This document shows positions 18,110-29,865 of a stretch of DNA of 64,000 nt, piece by piece. Below the pieces are notes generated by a model. It worked only from the letters and a program-made list of their open reading frames with translations, searched no databases and was not told the DNA's origin. Both the position numbers and the translations under genes were made by a program. Source of the DNA: Xanthomonas citri pv. mangiferaeindicae (GTDB taxonomy: Bacteria; Pseudomonadota; Gammaproteobacteria; Xanthomonadales; Xanthomonadaceae). The stretch covers positions 2,914,001 through 2,978,000 of the forward strand of contig CP016836.1 of assembly GCA_002240395.1 (NCBI GenBank), written 5' to 3'. Each line of letters begins with the position of its first letter. Within the stretch, counting starts at the first letter, position 1.

Positions 18110-19422
18110 GTGCCGTGCCGACTACCTCCCTGCACCAGGCGAACACCACGCCGAGCGCGGATGTCCTCAAGCAGGAGATCCGCAACTACACGTTCAACTT
18201 CGGTCCGCAGCATCCGGCCGCGCATGGCGTGCTGCGCCTGATCCTGGAAATGGACGGCGAGACGGTGATGCGCGCCGATCCGCATATCGGCCTGCTCCAT
18301 CGCGGGACCGAGAAGCTGGCCGAGTCCAAGCCGTTCAACCAGTCGATCGGCTACATGGACCGTCTCGACTACGTGTCGATGATGTGCAACGAGCACGCCT
18401 ACGTGCGCGCCATCGAGACGCTGATGGGCGTCGAGGCGCCCGAGCGCGCACAGTGGATCCGCACGCTGTTCGACGAGGTCACGCGGATCCTCAACCACCT
18501 GATGTGGGTCGGCTCCAACGCGCTCGACCTGGGCGCGATGGCGGTGATGCTCTATGCGTTCCGCGAGCGCGAAGAGCTGATGGACGTCTACGAGGCGGTC
18601 TCGGGCGCGCGCATGCATGCCGCCTACTACCGGCCTGGCGGTGTCTACCGCGACCTGCCCGAGCGCATGCCGCAGTACAAGGAATCGCGCTGGCGCAAGG
18701 GCGAGAAGCTCAAGCGCTTCAATGCCTGGCGCGAGGGCTCGATGCTCGACTACCTGGAGGCGTTCGCCAAGGACTTCCCCAGCCGCGTCGACGAGTACGA
18801 GACCCTGCTCACCGACAACCGCATCTGGAAGCAGCGCACTGTCGGCATCGGCGTCATCCCGCCCGAGCAGGCGATGGCCTGGGGCATGACCGGCCCGATG
18901 CTGCGCGGTTCGGGCGTCGAATGGGATCTGCGCAAGACCCAGCCGTATGCGCGCTATGCCGATGTCGATTTCGATATCGCGGTCGGCGTCAACGGCGACT
19001 GCTACGACCGCTACCTGGTCCGCATCTTCGAAATGCGCCAGTCGGCACGGATCATCGCCCAGTGCGTGGCGTGGCTGAAGGCCAACCCCGGCCCGGTCAT
19101 GCTCGACAACTACAAGGTGTCGCCCCCCTCCCGCGCGGAGATGAAGGACGACATGGAAGCGCTGATCCACCACTTCAAGCTGTTCACCGAGGGCTATTGC
19201 GTGCCCGCGGGCGAGACCTACAGTGCGGTCGAGGCGCCCAAGGGCGAGTTCGGCTGCTACCTGGTCTCCGACGGCGCGAACAAGCCGTTCCGCGTGCATC
19301 TGCGCGCGCCCGGCTTTGCGCATCTCTCGTCGATGGACGCGATCACCAAGGGCCACATGCTCTCGGACGTCGTCGCGATGATCGGCACCTACGACATCGT
19401 GTTCGGAGAAGTCGACCGATGA
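18106..19422 (+). CDS. nuoD: NADH-quinone oxidoreductase subunit D
   Basis: NuoD is the 49-kDa subunit forming the quinone cavity with NuoB. The 438-aa protein has the quinone-site motif FGPQHPAAHGVLR and the conserved HRGTEKLAESK, NGDCYDRYLVR and GEFGCYLVSDG blocks. It starts in the nuoC stop (ATGA) and ends 4 bases into nuoE. Confidence 0.98.
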   Translation: MSAVPTTSLHQANTTPSADVLKQEIRNYTFNFGPQHPAAHGVLRLILEMDGETVMRADPHIGLLHRGTEKLAESKPFNQSIGYMDRLDYVSMMCNEHAYVRAIETLMGVEAPERAQWIRTLFDEVTRILNHLMWVGSNALDLGAMAVMLYAFREREELMDVYEAVSGARMHAAYYRPGGVYRDLPERMPQYKESRWRKGEKLKRFNAWREGSMLDYLEAFAKDFPSRVDEYETLLTDNRIWKQRTVGIGVIPPEQAMAWGMTGPMLRGSGVEWDLRKTQPYARYADVDFDIAVGVNGDCYDRYLVRIFEMRQSARIIAQCVAWLKANPGPVMLDNYKVSPPSRAEMKDDMEALIHHFKLFTEGYCVPAGETYSAVEAPKGEFGCYLVSDGANKPFRVHLRAPGFAHLSSMDAITKGHMLSDVVAMIGTYDIVFGEVDR

Positions 19423-19946
19423 AGGCGACCGGAAATTTCGAGAACGCCCGCAACGTCGACCCGATGGTCGTGCTCAGCGAGGACACCCGCGCGCACATCG
19501 ACCACTGGTTGACCAAGTTCCCGCCTGATCGTAAGCGTTCGGCGGTGCTGCAGGGCCTGTTCGCTGCGCAGGAGCAGAATGGCGGCTATCTCACCGACGA
19601 GCTCATCGCCGGCGTGGCCAAGTACCTGGACCTGCCGCCGGTGTGGGCGTACGAGGTCGCGACGTTCTACTCGATGTTCGAAACCGAGAAGGTCGGCCGC
19701 AACAACGTCGCCTTCTGCACCAACATCAGCTGCTGGCTCAACGGCGCCGAGGATCTGGTCGCGCACGCCGAGAAGAAGCTCGGCTGCAAACTGGGCGAGT
19801 CCACGGCCGACGGCCGCGTCTTCCTCAAGCGCGAGGAAGAATGCGTCGCCGCGTGCTGCGGCGCGCCGGTTGTGGTCATCAACGGTCACTACCACGAGAA
19901 GCTCTCGCCCGAGAAGGTCGATGAGCTGCTCGATGGTCTGAAGTAG
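19419..19946 (+). CDS. nuoE: NADH-quinone oxidoreductase subunit E
   Basis: NuoE binds 2Fe-2S cluster N1a in the NADH-oxidising module. The 175-aa thioredoxin-like protein has four Cys ligands in FCTNISCWLNGA and AACCGAPVVVING. The N-terminal four-helix part contains PPDRKRSAVLQGLFAAQEQNG and EVATFYSMFE. ATG 19419 overlaps the nuoD stop; nuoF follows after 14 bases. Confidence 0.97.
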   Translation: MKATGNFENARNVDPMVVLSEDTRAHIDHWLTKFPPDRKRSAVLQGLFAAQEQNGGYLTDELIAGVAKYLDLPPVWAYEVATFYSMFETEKVGRNNVAFCTNISCWLNGAEDLVAHAEKKLGCKLGESTADGRVFLKREEECVAACCGAPVVVINGHYHEKLSPEKVDELLDGLK

Positions 19947-19960
19947 GGCAACGCGCGGAC

Positions 19961-21328
19961 ATGGCACATCACCATCCCAAGTCTTCCGAAGGCTACGGGC
20001 CCGTCGGGCCTGCGCCCAAGGAACACCAGGCGGTCTACACCACGCTGCATTTCGACAAGCCGTGGAGCTACGAGAACTACCTCAAGACGGGTGGTTACAG
20101 CGCGCTGCGCAAGATCCTCGAGGAGAAGATCCCGCCGGCCGACGTCATCGAGATGGTCAAGCAGTCGGGCCTGCGCGGCCGCGGCGGCGCGGGCTTCCCG
20201 ACCGGCCTGAAGTGGAGCTTCATGCCCAAGGGCGAGATGCAGAAGTACATCCTCTGCAACTCCGACGAGTCGGAGCCGGGCACCGCCAAGGACCGCGACA
20301 TCCTGCGCTACAACCCGCATGCGGTCATCGAGGGCATGGCGATCGCCTGCTACGCGACCGGATCGAGCGTGGCCTACAACTACCTGCGCGGTGAGTTCCA
20401 TCACGAGCCGTTCGAGCATCTCGAAGAAGCCACCGCCGAGGCTTACGCCAACGGCTGGCTGGGCAAGAACGTGCTCGGTTCGGGCATCGATATCGACATC
20501 TACAACGCGCTGGGCGCGGGCGCCTACATCTGCGGCGAAGAAACCGCGCTGATGGAATCGCTCGAAGGCAAGAAGGGTCAGCCGCGCTTCAAGCCGCCGT
20601 TCCCGGCCAACTTCGGGCTGTACGGCAAGCCGACCACGATCAACAACACCGAGACCTACGCGTCGGTGCCCGCGATCGTGCGCAACGGCCCGGAGTGGTT
20701 CCTCAATCTGGGCAAGCCCAACAACGGCGGCTGCAAGATTTTCTCGGTCTCCGGTCACGTCGCGCGGCCGGGCAACCATGAGATCCGCCTGGGCACGCCG
20801 TTCTCCGAACTGCTCGATCTGTGCGGCGGCATGCGCAACGGGCACCGCATCAAGGCGGTGATCCCGGGCGGCTCGTCGATGCCGGTGCTGCCGGGCGAGA
20901 CGATGATGGGTCTGACGATGGACTACGACGCGATCCAGAAGGCCGGGTCGGGTCTGGGGTCGGGCGCGGTCATCGTGATGGACGAGACCACCTGCATGGT
21001 GCGTGCATGCCAGCGCATCGCCCGTTTCTACTTCAAGGAGTCCTGCGGCCAGTGCACGCCCTGCCGCGAGGGCACCGGTTGGATGTACCGCATGCTGACC
21101 CGCATCGCCGAACACAAGGCGACCGTCGACGACCTGCAGATGCTGCGGGCGGCCGCCGGCCAGATCGAGGGACACACCATCTGCGCGTTCGGTGAGGCCG
21201 CTGCGTGGCCGGTGCAGGGCTTCCTGCGCCACTTCTGGGACGAGTTCGAGTACGCGATCGTCAACCGGCGCTTCCTGGTCGACGATCAGCGCAACGGCAC
21301 GGTGGTGTCGAAGGCGGGGGCTGCATGA
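19961..21328 (+). CDS. nuoF: NADH-quinone oxidoreductase subunit F
   Basis: NuoF binds NADH, FMN and 4Fe-4S cluster N3. The 455-aa protein has the NADH-binding GLRGRGGAGFPTGLKW, the FMN region NSDESEPGTAKDR, GAGAYICGEETALMESLEG, and cluster ligands in ESCGQCTPCREGTGW plus a later Cys in GHTICAFGE. It overlaps nuoG by ATGA. Confidence 0.98.
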   Translation: MAHHHPKSSEGYGPVGPAPKEHQAVYTTLHFDKPWSYENYLKTGGYSALRKILEEKIPPADVIEMVKQSGLRGRGGAGFPTGLKWSFMPKGEMQKYILCNSDESEPGTAKDRDILRYNPHAVIEGMAIACYATGSSVAYNYLRGEFHHEPFEHLEEATAEAYANGWLGKNVLGSGIDIDIYNALGAGAYICGEETALMESLEGKKGQPRFKPPFPANFGLYGKPTTINNTETYASVPAIVRNGPEWFLNLGKPNNGGCKIFSVSGHVARPGNHEIRLGTPFSELLDLCGGMRNGHRIKAVIPGGSSMPVLPGETMMGLTMDYDAIQKAGSGLGSGAVIVMDETTCMVRACQRIARFYFKESCGQCTPCREGTGWMYRMLTRIAEHKATVDDLQMLRAAAGQIEGHTICAFGEAAAWPVQGFLRHFWDEFEYAIVNRRFLVDDQRNGTVVSKAGAA

Positions 21329-23556
21329 GCGCGCAACCTGTGAATCCGAACCTGCCGCCCGACCACGTCACCGTCTTCATCGACGGCGTCGAGCTGGCCG
21401 CGCCCAAGGGCTCGATGATCATCCAGGCCGCCGACAAGGCCGGCATCGCGATCCCGCGCTTCTGCTATCACGACAAGTTGGCGATTGCGGCGAACTGCCG
21501 GATGTGCCTGGTCGAGGTCGAGAAGATGCCCAAGCCGGCGCCGGCCTGCGCCACGCCAGTGATGGACGGCATGAAGGTCGTCACGCGCAGCGAGAAGGCA
21601 CTCAAGTCGCAGCGCAACGTGATGGAGTTCCTGCTGATCAACCATCCGCTCGACTGCCCGATCTGCGATCAGGGCGGTGAGTGCGAGCTGCAGGACCTGT
21701 CGCTGGGCTACGGCCGCTCGGTCAGCCGTTTTGCTGAGCGCAAGCGCGTGGTGCCCGACGAAGATCTCGGCCCGCTGGTCGCTACCGAGATGACGCGCTG
21801 CATCCAATGCACGCGCTGCATCCGCTTCACCGCCGAGATCGCCGGCACCTACGAGCTGGGCGGTATGCAGCGCGGCGAGAACCTGCAGATCGGCACCTAC
21901 GACGGCAAGCCGTTGACGACCGAACTGTCGGGCAACGTCATCGACGTGTGCCCGGTCGGCGCGCTGACCAACAAGGTCTTCCGCTTCCGCGCGCGGCCGT
22001 GGGAACTGATCGCGCGCGAGTCGCTCGGCGGCCATGACGCGCTGGGCAGCAACCTGTTCCTGCACCTGCGCCGCGGCGAAGTGATGCGTGCGGTGCCGCG
22101 CGACAACGAGGCGGTCAACGAGTGCTGGCTGTCGGACCGCGACCGCTACTCGCATCAGGGCCTGGCGGCCGAAGACCGTGCACTGCATCCGCAGATCAAG
22201 GATGGAGGCCAGTGGCGCGAGGCGACCTGGGACGAAGCGCTCACGCGCGCGGCCCGGATCCTGCGCGATAACCCGGCCGACGAACTCGGCGTGCTGGTGC
22301 ACCCGTCGACCTCGAGCGAGGAGGGCGCGCTGCTCGCGCGTCTGGCCGACGCCCTGGGCTCGGGCAACCTCGACCATCGCATCGCCCAGCGCGACCTGTC
22401 CGACGGCGCCGTCGCGCAAGCGTTTGCGATGCCTGTCGCCGAGCTCGACAAGGCCGACGCGGTGCTGATCGTCGGATCCAACCTGCGCCATGAAGTGCCG
22501 CTGCTGCACCACCGTGTGCGCCAGGCCTGGAAGCGCGGCGCCAAGGTCTACGTCGTCAATCCGGTCGATTTCGAGTTCACCTTCGACATCGCCGACAAGG
22601 CCATCGTGGCGCCGTCGCGCATCGCCGAGACGCTGCAGGTCGCCGAGCTGGCCGACGCGCTGCGCGATGCCAAGCATGCTGCGATCATCGTCGGTGCGCA
22701 GGCGGAAACCAGCGCGCACGCCACCGACATCCGCAAGGCCGCGGCCGCGCTGGCGCAGTCGACCGGGGCCGCGCTGTGCCGGATCCCGCAGGGTGCGAAT
22801 GCGCTCGGCCTGACGCATGCCGGCGTGCTGCCGACCACGCGCGATGCCAACGCGATGCTCGCGCAGCGTCGTGGCGCCTATGTGATCTACGGCATCGAGC
22901 CGGGCCTGGACTTCGCCGATCCGGCGCAGGCGATGCAGGCACTGGGCGCGGCCCAGGTCGTGGCATTCAGCCAGTTCGCCTGCGAATCCACGCGCAGCGT
23001 CGCCGATGTGATTCTGCCGATCGGCGCGCTCGCCGAGATCGACGCCACGCTGACCAACCTCGACGGGCGCGCGCAGCATGCGACCGCGGCCGGCAAGCTG
23101 CCGGGCGATGCCCGGGCGGGCTGGCGGGTCCTGCGTGCGCTCAGTGGCGAGCTGGCGGTACCGGGCTTCGAGTTCACCGATCTGGCCGGCCTGCGTGCAG
23201 GTCTGCAGCCGCGGACCGTGACGGTCGCAGCCTCTGCGGCCCCGACGGTCGACGGCGACGGGCTCGAGCTGGCGGTGACCCAGGCGATCTACCGGGTCGA
23301 TGCGCTGACCCGTCGCGCGGCGGCGCTGCAGTCCCATCCGCTGACCCTGGGCCCGCGCATCGCGCTGCATCCCGATGACGCCTCGGCGCACGGCGTGGCC
23401 GATGGCGGCATGGCCAAGGTCAGCAACGCGGTCGGCACCGGCACGCTGCAGGTCGTCGTCGACGACCGCGTCGCCCCTGGCGCGGCATGGGTCGAATCGG
23501 GCTACGGCGCCACCGCGGCGCTGGTGGCCGGCAAGGTCAAGGTGGTGGCGGCATGA
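21325..23556 (+). CDS. nuoG: NADH-quinone oxidoreductase subunit G
   Basis: NuoG is the large iron-sulphur subunit of the peripheral arm. The 743-aa protein has the N-terminal 2Fe-2S ligands (FCYHDKLAIAANCRMC), the His/Cys cluster N5 (LINHPLDCPICDQGGECELQ), and a 4Fe-4S motif (CIQCTRCIRF). A molybdopterin-oxidoreductase-like domain follows without an evident cofactor role. The C-terminal part has the usual degenerate sequence. ATGA overlaps join it to nuoF and nuoH. Confidence 0.97.
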   Translation: MSAQPVNPNLPPDHVTVFIDGVELAAPKGSMIIQAADKAGIAIPRFCYHDKLAIAANCRMCLVEVEKMPKPAPACATPVMDGMKVVTRSEKALKSQRNVMEFLLINHPLDCPICDQGGECELQDLSLGYGRSVSRFAERKRVVPDEDLGPLVATEMTRCIQCTRCIRFTAEIAGTYELGGMQRGENLQIGTYDGKPLTTELSGNVIDVCPVGALTNKVFRFRARPWELIARESLGGHDALGSNLFLHLRRGEVMRAVPRDNEAVNECWLSDRDRYSHQGLAAEDRALHPQIKDGGQWREATWDEALTRAARILRDNPADELGVLVHPSTSSEEGALLARLADALGSGNLDHRIAQRDLSDGAVAQAFAMPVAELDKADAVLIVGSNLRHEVPLLHHRVRQAWKRGAKVYVVNPVDFEFTFDIADKAIVAPSRIAETLQVAELADALRDAKHAAIIVGAQAETSAHATDIRKAAAALAQSTGAALCRIPQGANALGLTHAGVLPTTRDANAMLAQRRGAYVIYGIEPGLDFADPAQAMQALGAAQVVAFSQFACESTRSVADVILPIGALAEIDATLTNLDGRAQHATAAGKLPGDARAGWRVLRALSGELAVPGFEFTDLAGLRAGLQPRTVTVAASAAPTVDGDGLELAVTQAIYRVDALTRRAAALQSHPLTLGPRIALHPDDASAHGVADGGMAKVSNAVGTGTLQVVVDDRVAPGAAWVESGYGATAALVAGKVKVVAA

Positions 23557-24698
23557 GCATGCCTACAGCAAGCCTTTTGCAAGGCGGCGTTTCGCAAACC
23601 GGCGTGACGAACACCGCATCGTTGCTCGGCGATCTCACTGCGCCGCTGCACGAGGCGCTGCTGTCGCTGGGCGGTATCGGCGTGGTGCTGTGGATCGTGC
23701 TCAAGATCCTCGTGATCGCGATGCCGGTGATCATCGCCGTGGCGTTCTACGTGGTCTGGGAGCGCAAGCTGATCGGCTGGATGCACGTGCGCCATGGGCC
23801 GATGTACGTCGGCATGGGCATCTTCCAGGCCTTCGCTGACGTCTTCAAACTGCTGTTCAAGGAAGTCATCCAGCCGACCAACGCGCAACGTGTGCTGTAC
23901 GTGCTGGCGCCGCTGATCACCCTCGCGCCGGCGTTCGCGGCCTGGGCGGTGGTGCCGTTCGACGCGCAGTTGGTGCTGTCGAACGCGAACGCGGGCCTGC
24001 TGTACCTGCTGGCGATGACCAGTCTGGGGATCTACGGCATCATCCTGGCCGGCTGGGCGTCGAACTCCAAGTACGCGTTCCTGGGCGCGATGCGCGCCTC
24101 GGCGCAGATGATCAGCTACGAGATCGCGATGGGCTTCGCCCTGGTCGGCGTGATGGTCGGCGCCGGCAGCCTGAATCTGAGCGAGATCGTCATGGCGCAG
24201 GCCGGCGGCAAGGGCCTGTTCGACTGGTTCTGGCTGCCGATGCTGCCGCTGTTCGTGATCTATTTCGTGTCCGGTGTGGCCGAGACCAACCGCTCGCCGT
24301 TTGACGTCGTCGAAGGCGAGTCGGAGATCGTCGCCGGCCACATGGTCGAGTACTCGGGGTCGGCGTTCGCGCTGTTCTTCCTGGCCGAGTACGCGAACAT
24401 GATCCTGATCAGCTTCCTGACCTCGACGTTCTTCCTCGGTGGCTGGCTGTCGCCGTTCCAGGGCTGGTTCGACGGCGTGCCGGTGCTCGAGTGGCTGGCG
24501 ATCGATGGCTGGTGGTGGCTGTTTGCGAAGGTGTTCTTCTTCGCCAGCTGTTTCATCTGGTTCCGTGCGTCGTTCCCGCGCTACCGCTATGACCAGATCA
24601 TGCGGCTGGGCTGGAAGGTGTTCATCCCGATCAGCATCGGCTGGATCGTGGTCACCGCGTTGATGGCGTACTTCGGCGTATTCGAGGCAGGGCAGTGA
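23553..24698 (+). CDS. nuoH: NADH-quinone oxidoreductase subunit H
   Basis: NuoH is the membrane subunit that closes the quinone tunnel. The 381-aa protein has eight or so transmembrane helices. Family motifs are VWERKLIGWMHVRHGP, the acidic loop VSGVAETNRSPFDVVEGESEIVAGH, and FIWFRASFPRYRYDQIMRLGWK. The first ~35 residues are a polar leader not conserved in E. coli. Confidence 0.97.
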   Translation: MSMPTASLLQGGVSQTGVTNTASLLGDLTAPLHEALLSLGGIGVVLWIVLKILVIAMPVIIAVAFYVVWERKLIGWMHVRHGPMYVGMGIFQAFADVFKLLFKEVIQPTNAQRVLYVLAPLITLAPAFAAWAVVPFDAQLVLSNANAGLLYLLAMTSLGIYGIILAGWASNSKYAFLGAMRASAQMISYEIAMGFALVGVMVGAGSLNLSEIVMAQAGGKGLFDWFWLPMLPLFVIYFVSGVAETNRSPFDVVEGESEIVAGHMVEYSGSAFALFFLAEYANMILISFLTSTFFLGGWLSPFQGWFDGVPVLEWLAIDGWWWLFAKVFFFASCFIWFRASFPRYRYDQIMRLGWKVFIPISIGWIVVTALMAYFGVFEAGQ

Positions 24699-25186
24699 TG
24701 GGCAAGTTCGTTGCATGGTTCAGGAGCCTGCTGCTGCTCGAATTGCTCGGCGGCATGGCACTGACGTTCCGATATCTGTTCCGGGACAAGTACACGCTGA
24801 TGTACCCGATGGAGAAGGCGCCGCAGTCGCCACGCTTCCGCGGGCTGCATGCGCTGCGTCGCTATCCCAACGGCGAGGAGCGCTGCATCGCGTGCAAGCT
24901 GTGCGAGGCGGTGTGCCCGGCACTGGCGATCACGATCGATTCGGAGCAGCGTGCCGACGGCACCCGCCGCACCACGCGCTACGACATCGACCTGTTCAAG
25001 TGCATCTACTGCGGGTTCTGCGAGGAATCGTGCCCGGTGGATTCGATCGTCGAGACGCACATCCACGAGTACCACTTCGAGAACCGCGGCGAGAACATCG
25101 TGACCAAGCCGCAGCTGCTGGCCATCGGCGACCGTCTCGAGTCCGAGATCGCCGAACGCCGCGCCGCCGACTCCGCGTACAGGTAA
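24698..25186 (+). CDS. nuoI: NADH-quinone oxidoreductase subunit I
   Basis: NuoI holds two 4Fe-4S clusters (N6a and N6b) linking the NADH arm to NuoB. The 162-aa ferredoxin-like protein has the motifs CIACKLCEAVCPALAI and CIYCGFCEESCPVDSI. The ATG at 24698 overlaps the nuoH TGA by one base; a GTG immediately before it (24695) is an alternative. Confidence 0.97.
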   Translation: MGKFVAWFRSLLLLELLGGMALTFRYLFRDKYTLMYPMEKAPQSPRFRGLHALRRYPNGEERCIACKLCEAVCPALAITIDSEQRADGTRRTTRYDIDLFKCIYCGFCEESCPVDSIVETHIHEYHFENRGENIVTKPQLLAIGDRLESEIAERRAADSAYR

Positions 25187-25189
25187 GCC

Positions 25190-25843
25190 ATGGACCTCGC
25201 CCTGATCTTCTTCCTCGTCTTCGCCGCGACGACCGTGATGTCCGCGGTTGCGGTGATCAGTGCCCGCAACCCGGTGCACGCGGCGCTGTTCCTGGTGCTG
25301 ACGTTCTTCTCCACCGCCTGCACCTGGTTGCTGGTCGGCGCCGAGTTCCTCGGCATCGCGCTGGTGCTGGTCTACGTCGGTGCGGTGATGGTGCTGTTCC
25401 TGTTCGTGGTGATGATGCTCGACATCGATGTCGCGCCGCTGCGGGAGGGCTACGTGCGCTACCTGCCGGTCGGCCTGATCGTGGCGGTGGTGATGCTGCT
25501 CGAGATCCTCGCGTTGATCGGCGTGCGCAGCCGCATGACGCCGTTCGCGGTCGATGCGGTCGACGCGGCCGGGGTCTCGAACACGGTGTGGCTGGCCCGC
25601 CGGCTGTTCACCGACTTCCTGCTGCCGTTCGAGGTCGCCGCGGTGATCCTCACCGTCGCAGTGATCGCCGCGGTGACGCTGACGCTGCGCCGCCGGCCGG
25701 GCGCCAAGCATCAGAACCCGGGCGAGCAGGCGCGGGTGCGCGCCAAGGACCGCATGCGCGTGGTGAAGATGGACGCAGTGCGTCCGGTGGTGGAGGCCCC
25801 GGCCGATGCCGGCGACCTGCCGACCGAGGGAGAAGCGAAATGA
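25190..25843 (+). CDS. nuoJ: NADH-quinone oxidoreductase subunit J
   Basis: NuoJ is a membrane subunit near the NuoH/NuoK interface. The 217-aa protein has five transmembrane helices and the conserved NPVHAALFLVLTFFSTA and LVYVGAVMVLFLFVVMML segments. A charged C-terminal tail of about 50 residues follows. It overlaps the nuoK start through ATGA. Confidence 0.96.
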   Translation: MDLALIFFLVFAATTVMSAVAVISARNPVHAALFLVLTFFSTACTWLLVGAEFLGIALVLVYVGAVMVLFLFVVMMLDIDVAPLREGYVRYLPVGLIVAVVMLLEILALIGVRSRMTPFAVDAVDAAGVSNTVWLARRLFTDFLLPFEVAAVILTVAVIAAVTLTLRRRPGAKHQNPGEQARVRAKDRMRVVKMDAVRPVVEAPADAGDLPTEGEAK

Positions 25844-26166
25844 CCGAGCTGTTCGGAACCGGCCTGTCGCTGGGCCACTACCTGTCGCTGGGTGCGGTGC
25901 TGTTCTGCATTTCCGTGGCGGGCATCTTCCTCAACCGGAAGAACGTGATCATCCTGCTGATGTCGATCGAGCTGATGCTGCTCGCGGTCAACATCAACTT
26001 CGTCGCATTCTCGCGCGAATACGGTGATGCCGCCGGTCAGATCTTCGTGTTCTTCATTCTGACCGTGGCCGCGGCCGAGGCCGCGATCGGCCTGGCGATC
26101 CTGGTCACGCTGTTCCGCAACCGGCGCACGATCAACGTCGCCGAACTCGACACGCTGAAGGGCTGA
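25840..26166 (+). CDS. nuoK: NADH-quinone oxidoreductase subunit K
   Basis: NuoK is a three-helix membrane subunit with buried Glu residues used in proton transfer. The 108-aa protein has the conserved SIELMLLAVNINFVAFS and AAAEAAIGLAILVTLFRN. The ATG overlaps the nuoJ stop (ATGA); nuoL follows 7 bases after the stop. Confidence 0.97.
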   Translation: MTELFGTGLSLGHYLSLGAVLFCISVAGIFLNRKNVIILLMSIELMLLAVNINFVAFSREYGDAAGQIFVFFILTVAAAEAAIGLAILVTLFRNRRTINVAELDTLKG

Positions 26167-26173
26167 GCCGGGC

Positions 26174-28312
<2,139 letters not shown>

Positions 28313-28325
28313 CGGAAATACCCAC

Positions 28326-29837
28326 GTGTCGAACTGGCCTCTTCTCAGTCTATTGATCTGGCTGCCGATCCTCGGCGGCGCCTGCGTGCTCGCATTGGGC
28401 GATCGCCGCGCCGATGCCGTGCGCTGGGTGTCGCTCGCGGTCGCCGTGGCGGTGTTCGTGCTCAGCCTGCCGCTGTTCACCGGCTTCGATTACGCGAATG
28501 CGGGGATGCAGTTCCTCGAGCGCCGCGAGTGGATTCCGTCGCTGGGCATCGAGTACCACCTGGGTGCGGACGGCATCTCGGTGGCGCTGATCATCCTGAC
28601 CACGCTGACCACCGCCCTGGTGCTGATCGGCGCCTGGACCTCGGTGAGCAAGCGCGTGCACCAGTACTACGCCGCGATGCTGATCCTCGAGGGCATGATG
28701 ATCGGCGTGTTCTGCGCCGTGGACGCGATGCTGTTCTACGTGTTCTTCGAGGCGATGCTGATTCCGATGTTCATCATCATCGGCGTGTGGGGCGGTCCGC
28801 GGCGCGTCTACGCCTCGGTCAAGTTCTTCCTCTACACGTTCCTCGGCTCGGTGTTCATGCTGGTCGGGCTGATCTACCTGTACCTGCAGGCCGGCAGCTG
28901 GCAATTGCCCGACCTGTACGCGGTGCGGTTGTCGGCGACCGAGCAGACGTGGCTGTTCTTCGCGTTCCTCGCCGCGTTCGCGGTCAAGGTGCCGATGTTC
29001 CCGGTGCATACCTGGCTGCCCGATGCGCACGTCGAGGCGCCGACAGGCGGCTCGGTGATCCTGGCGGCGATCATGCTCAAGATCGGCGGCTACGGCTTCC
29101 TGCGCTTCAACCTGCCGATCACCCCCGATGCCGGCCACGAGTGGGCGTGGCTGGTGATCGCGCTGTCGCTGATCGCGGTGGTCTACGTCGGCCTGGTCGC
29201 GCTGGTCCAGCAGGACATGAAGAAGCTGGTCGCGTACTCGTCGGTCTCGCACATGGGCTTCGTGACCCTGGGCGTGTTTATCGCGTTTGCGCTGGTGCGT
29301 GACGTCGACGCTGGCGATGCGGCCCGGCTGGGCCTGCAGGGCGCGATGGTGCAGATGGTCTCGCACGGCTTCGTCTCGGGCGCGATGTTCTCGTGCATCG
29401 GCATCCTGTACGACCGCATGCACACGCGCATGATCAAGGACTACGGCGGCGTCGCCAATGTGATGCCCTGGTTCGCGGCGTTCTACGTGCTGTTCGCGAT
29501 GGCCAACTCCGGCCTGCCGGGCACGTCGGGTTTCGTCGGTGAATTCATGGTGATCCTGGCCGCGTTCCAGAACCACCCGCTGATCGGCTTCTTCGCGGCG
29601 ATGACGCTGATCATCGGCGCCGCCTACACCCTGTGGCTGGTCAAGCGGGTGCTCTACGGCGAGGTCGCCAATGCGCACGTCGCCGCGCTCAAGGACATCA
29701 ACGCCCGCGAGGCGCTGGTGCTGGGCGTGTTCGCCGCGGGCACGCTGCTGATCGGTGTCTACCCCAAGCCGCTGACCGACCTGATGGAGCCGTCCATCGC
29801 GCAACTGGCGAACGTGATCGCCGCCAGCAAGCTGTGA
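28326..29837 (+). CDS. nuoM: NADH-quinone oxidoreductase subunit M
   Basis: NuoM is the second antiporter-like proton-pumping subunit. The 503-aa protein starts at GTG with SNWPLLSLLIWLPILGG. It has the functional Glu in FFEAMLIPMFIIIGVWGG and the Lys/His segment VKVPMFPVHTWLPDAHVEAPT. GSVILAAIMLKIGGYGFLRF and ANSGLPGTSGFVGEF are further family blocks. It lies 13 bases after nuoL. Confidence 0.97.
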   Translation: MSNWPLLSLLIWLPILGGACVLALGDRRADAVRWVSLAVAVAVFVLSLPLFTGFDYANAGMQFLERREWIPSLGIEYHLGADGISVALIILTTLTTALVLIGAWTSVSKRVHQYYAAMLILEGMMIGVFCAVDAMLFYVFFEAMLIPMFIIIGVWGGPRRVYASVKFFLYTFLGSVFMLVGLIYLYLQAGSWQLPDLYAVRLSATEQTWLFFAFLAAFAVKVPMFPVHTWLPDAHVEAPTGGSVILAAIMLKIGGYGFLRFNLPITPDAGHEWAWLVIALSLIAVVYVGLVALVQQDMKKLVAYSSVSHMGFVTLGVFIAFALVRDVDAGDAARLGLQGAMVQMVSHGFVSGAMFSCIGILYDRMHTRMIKDYGGVANVMPWFAAFYVLFAMANSGLPGTSGFVGEFMVILAAFQNHPLIGFFAAMTLIIGAAYTLWLVKRVLYGEVANAHVAALKDINAREALVLGVFAAGTLLIGVYPKPLTDLMEPSIAQLANVIAASKL

Positions 29838-29865
29838 GTCCATATTCAATGAGAGCCGTGCCGCG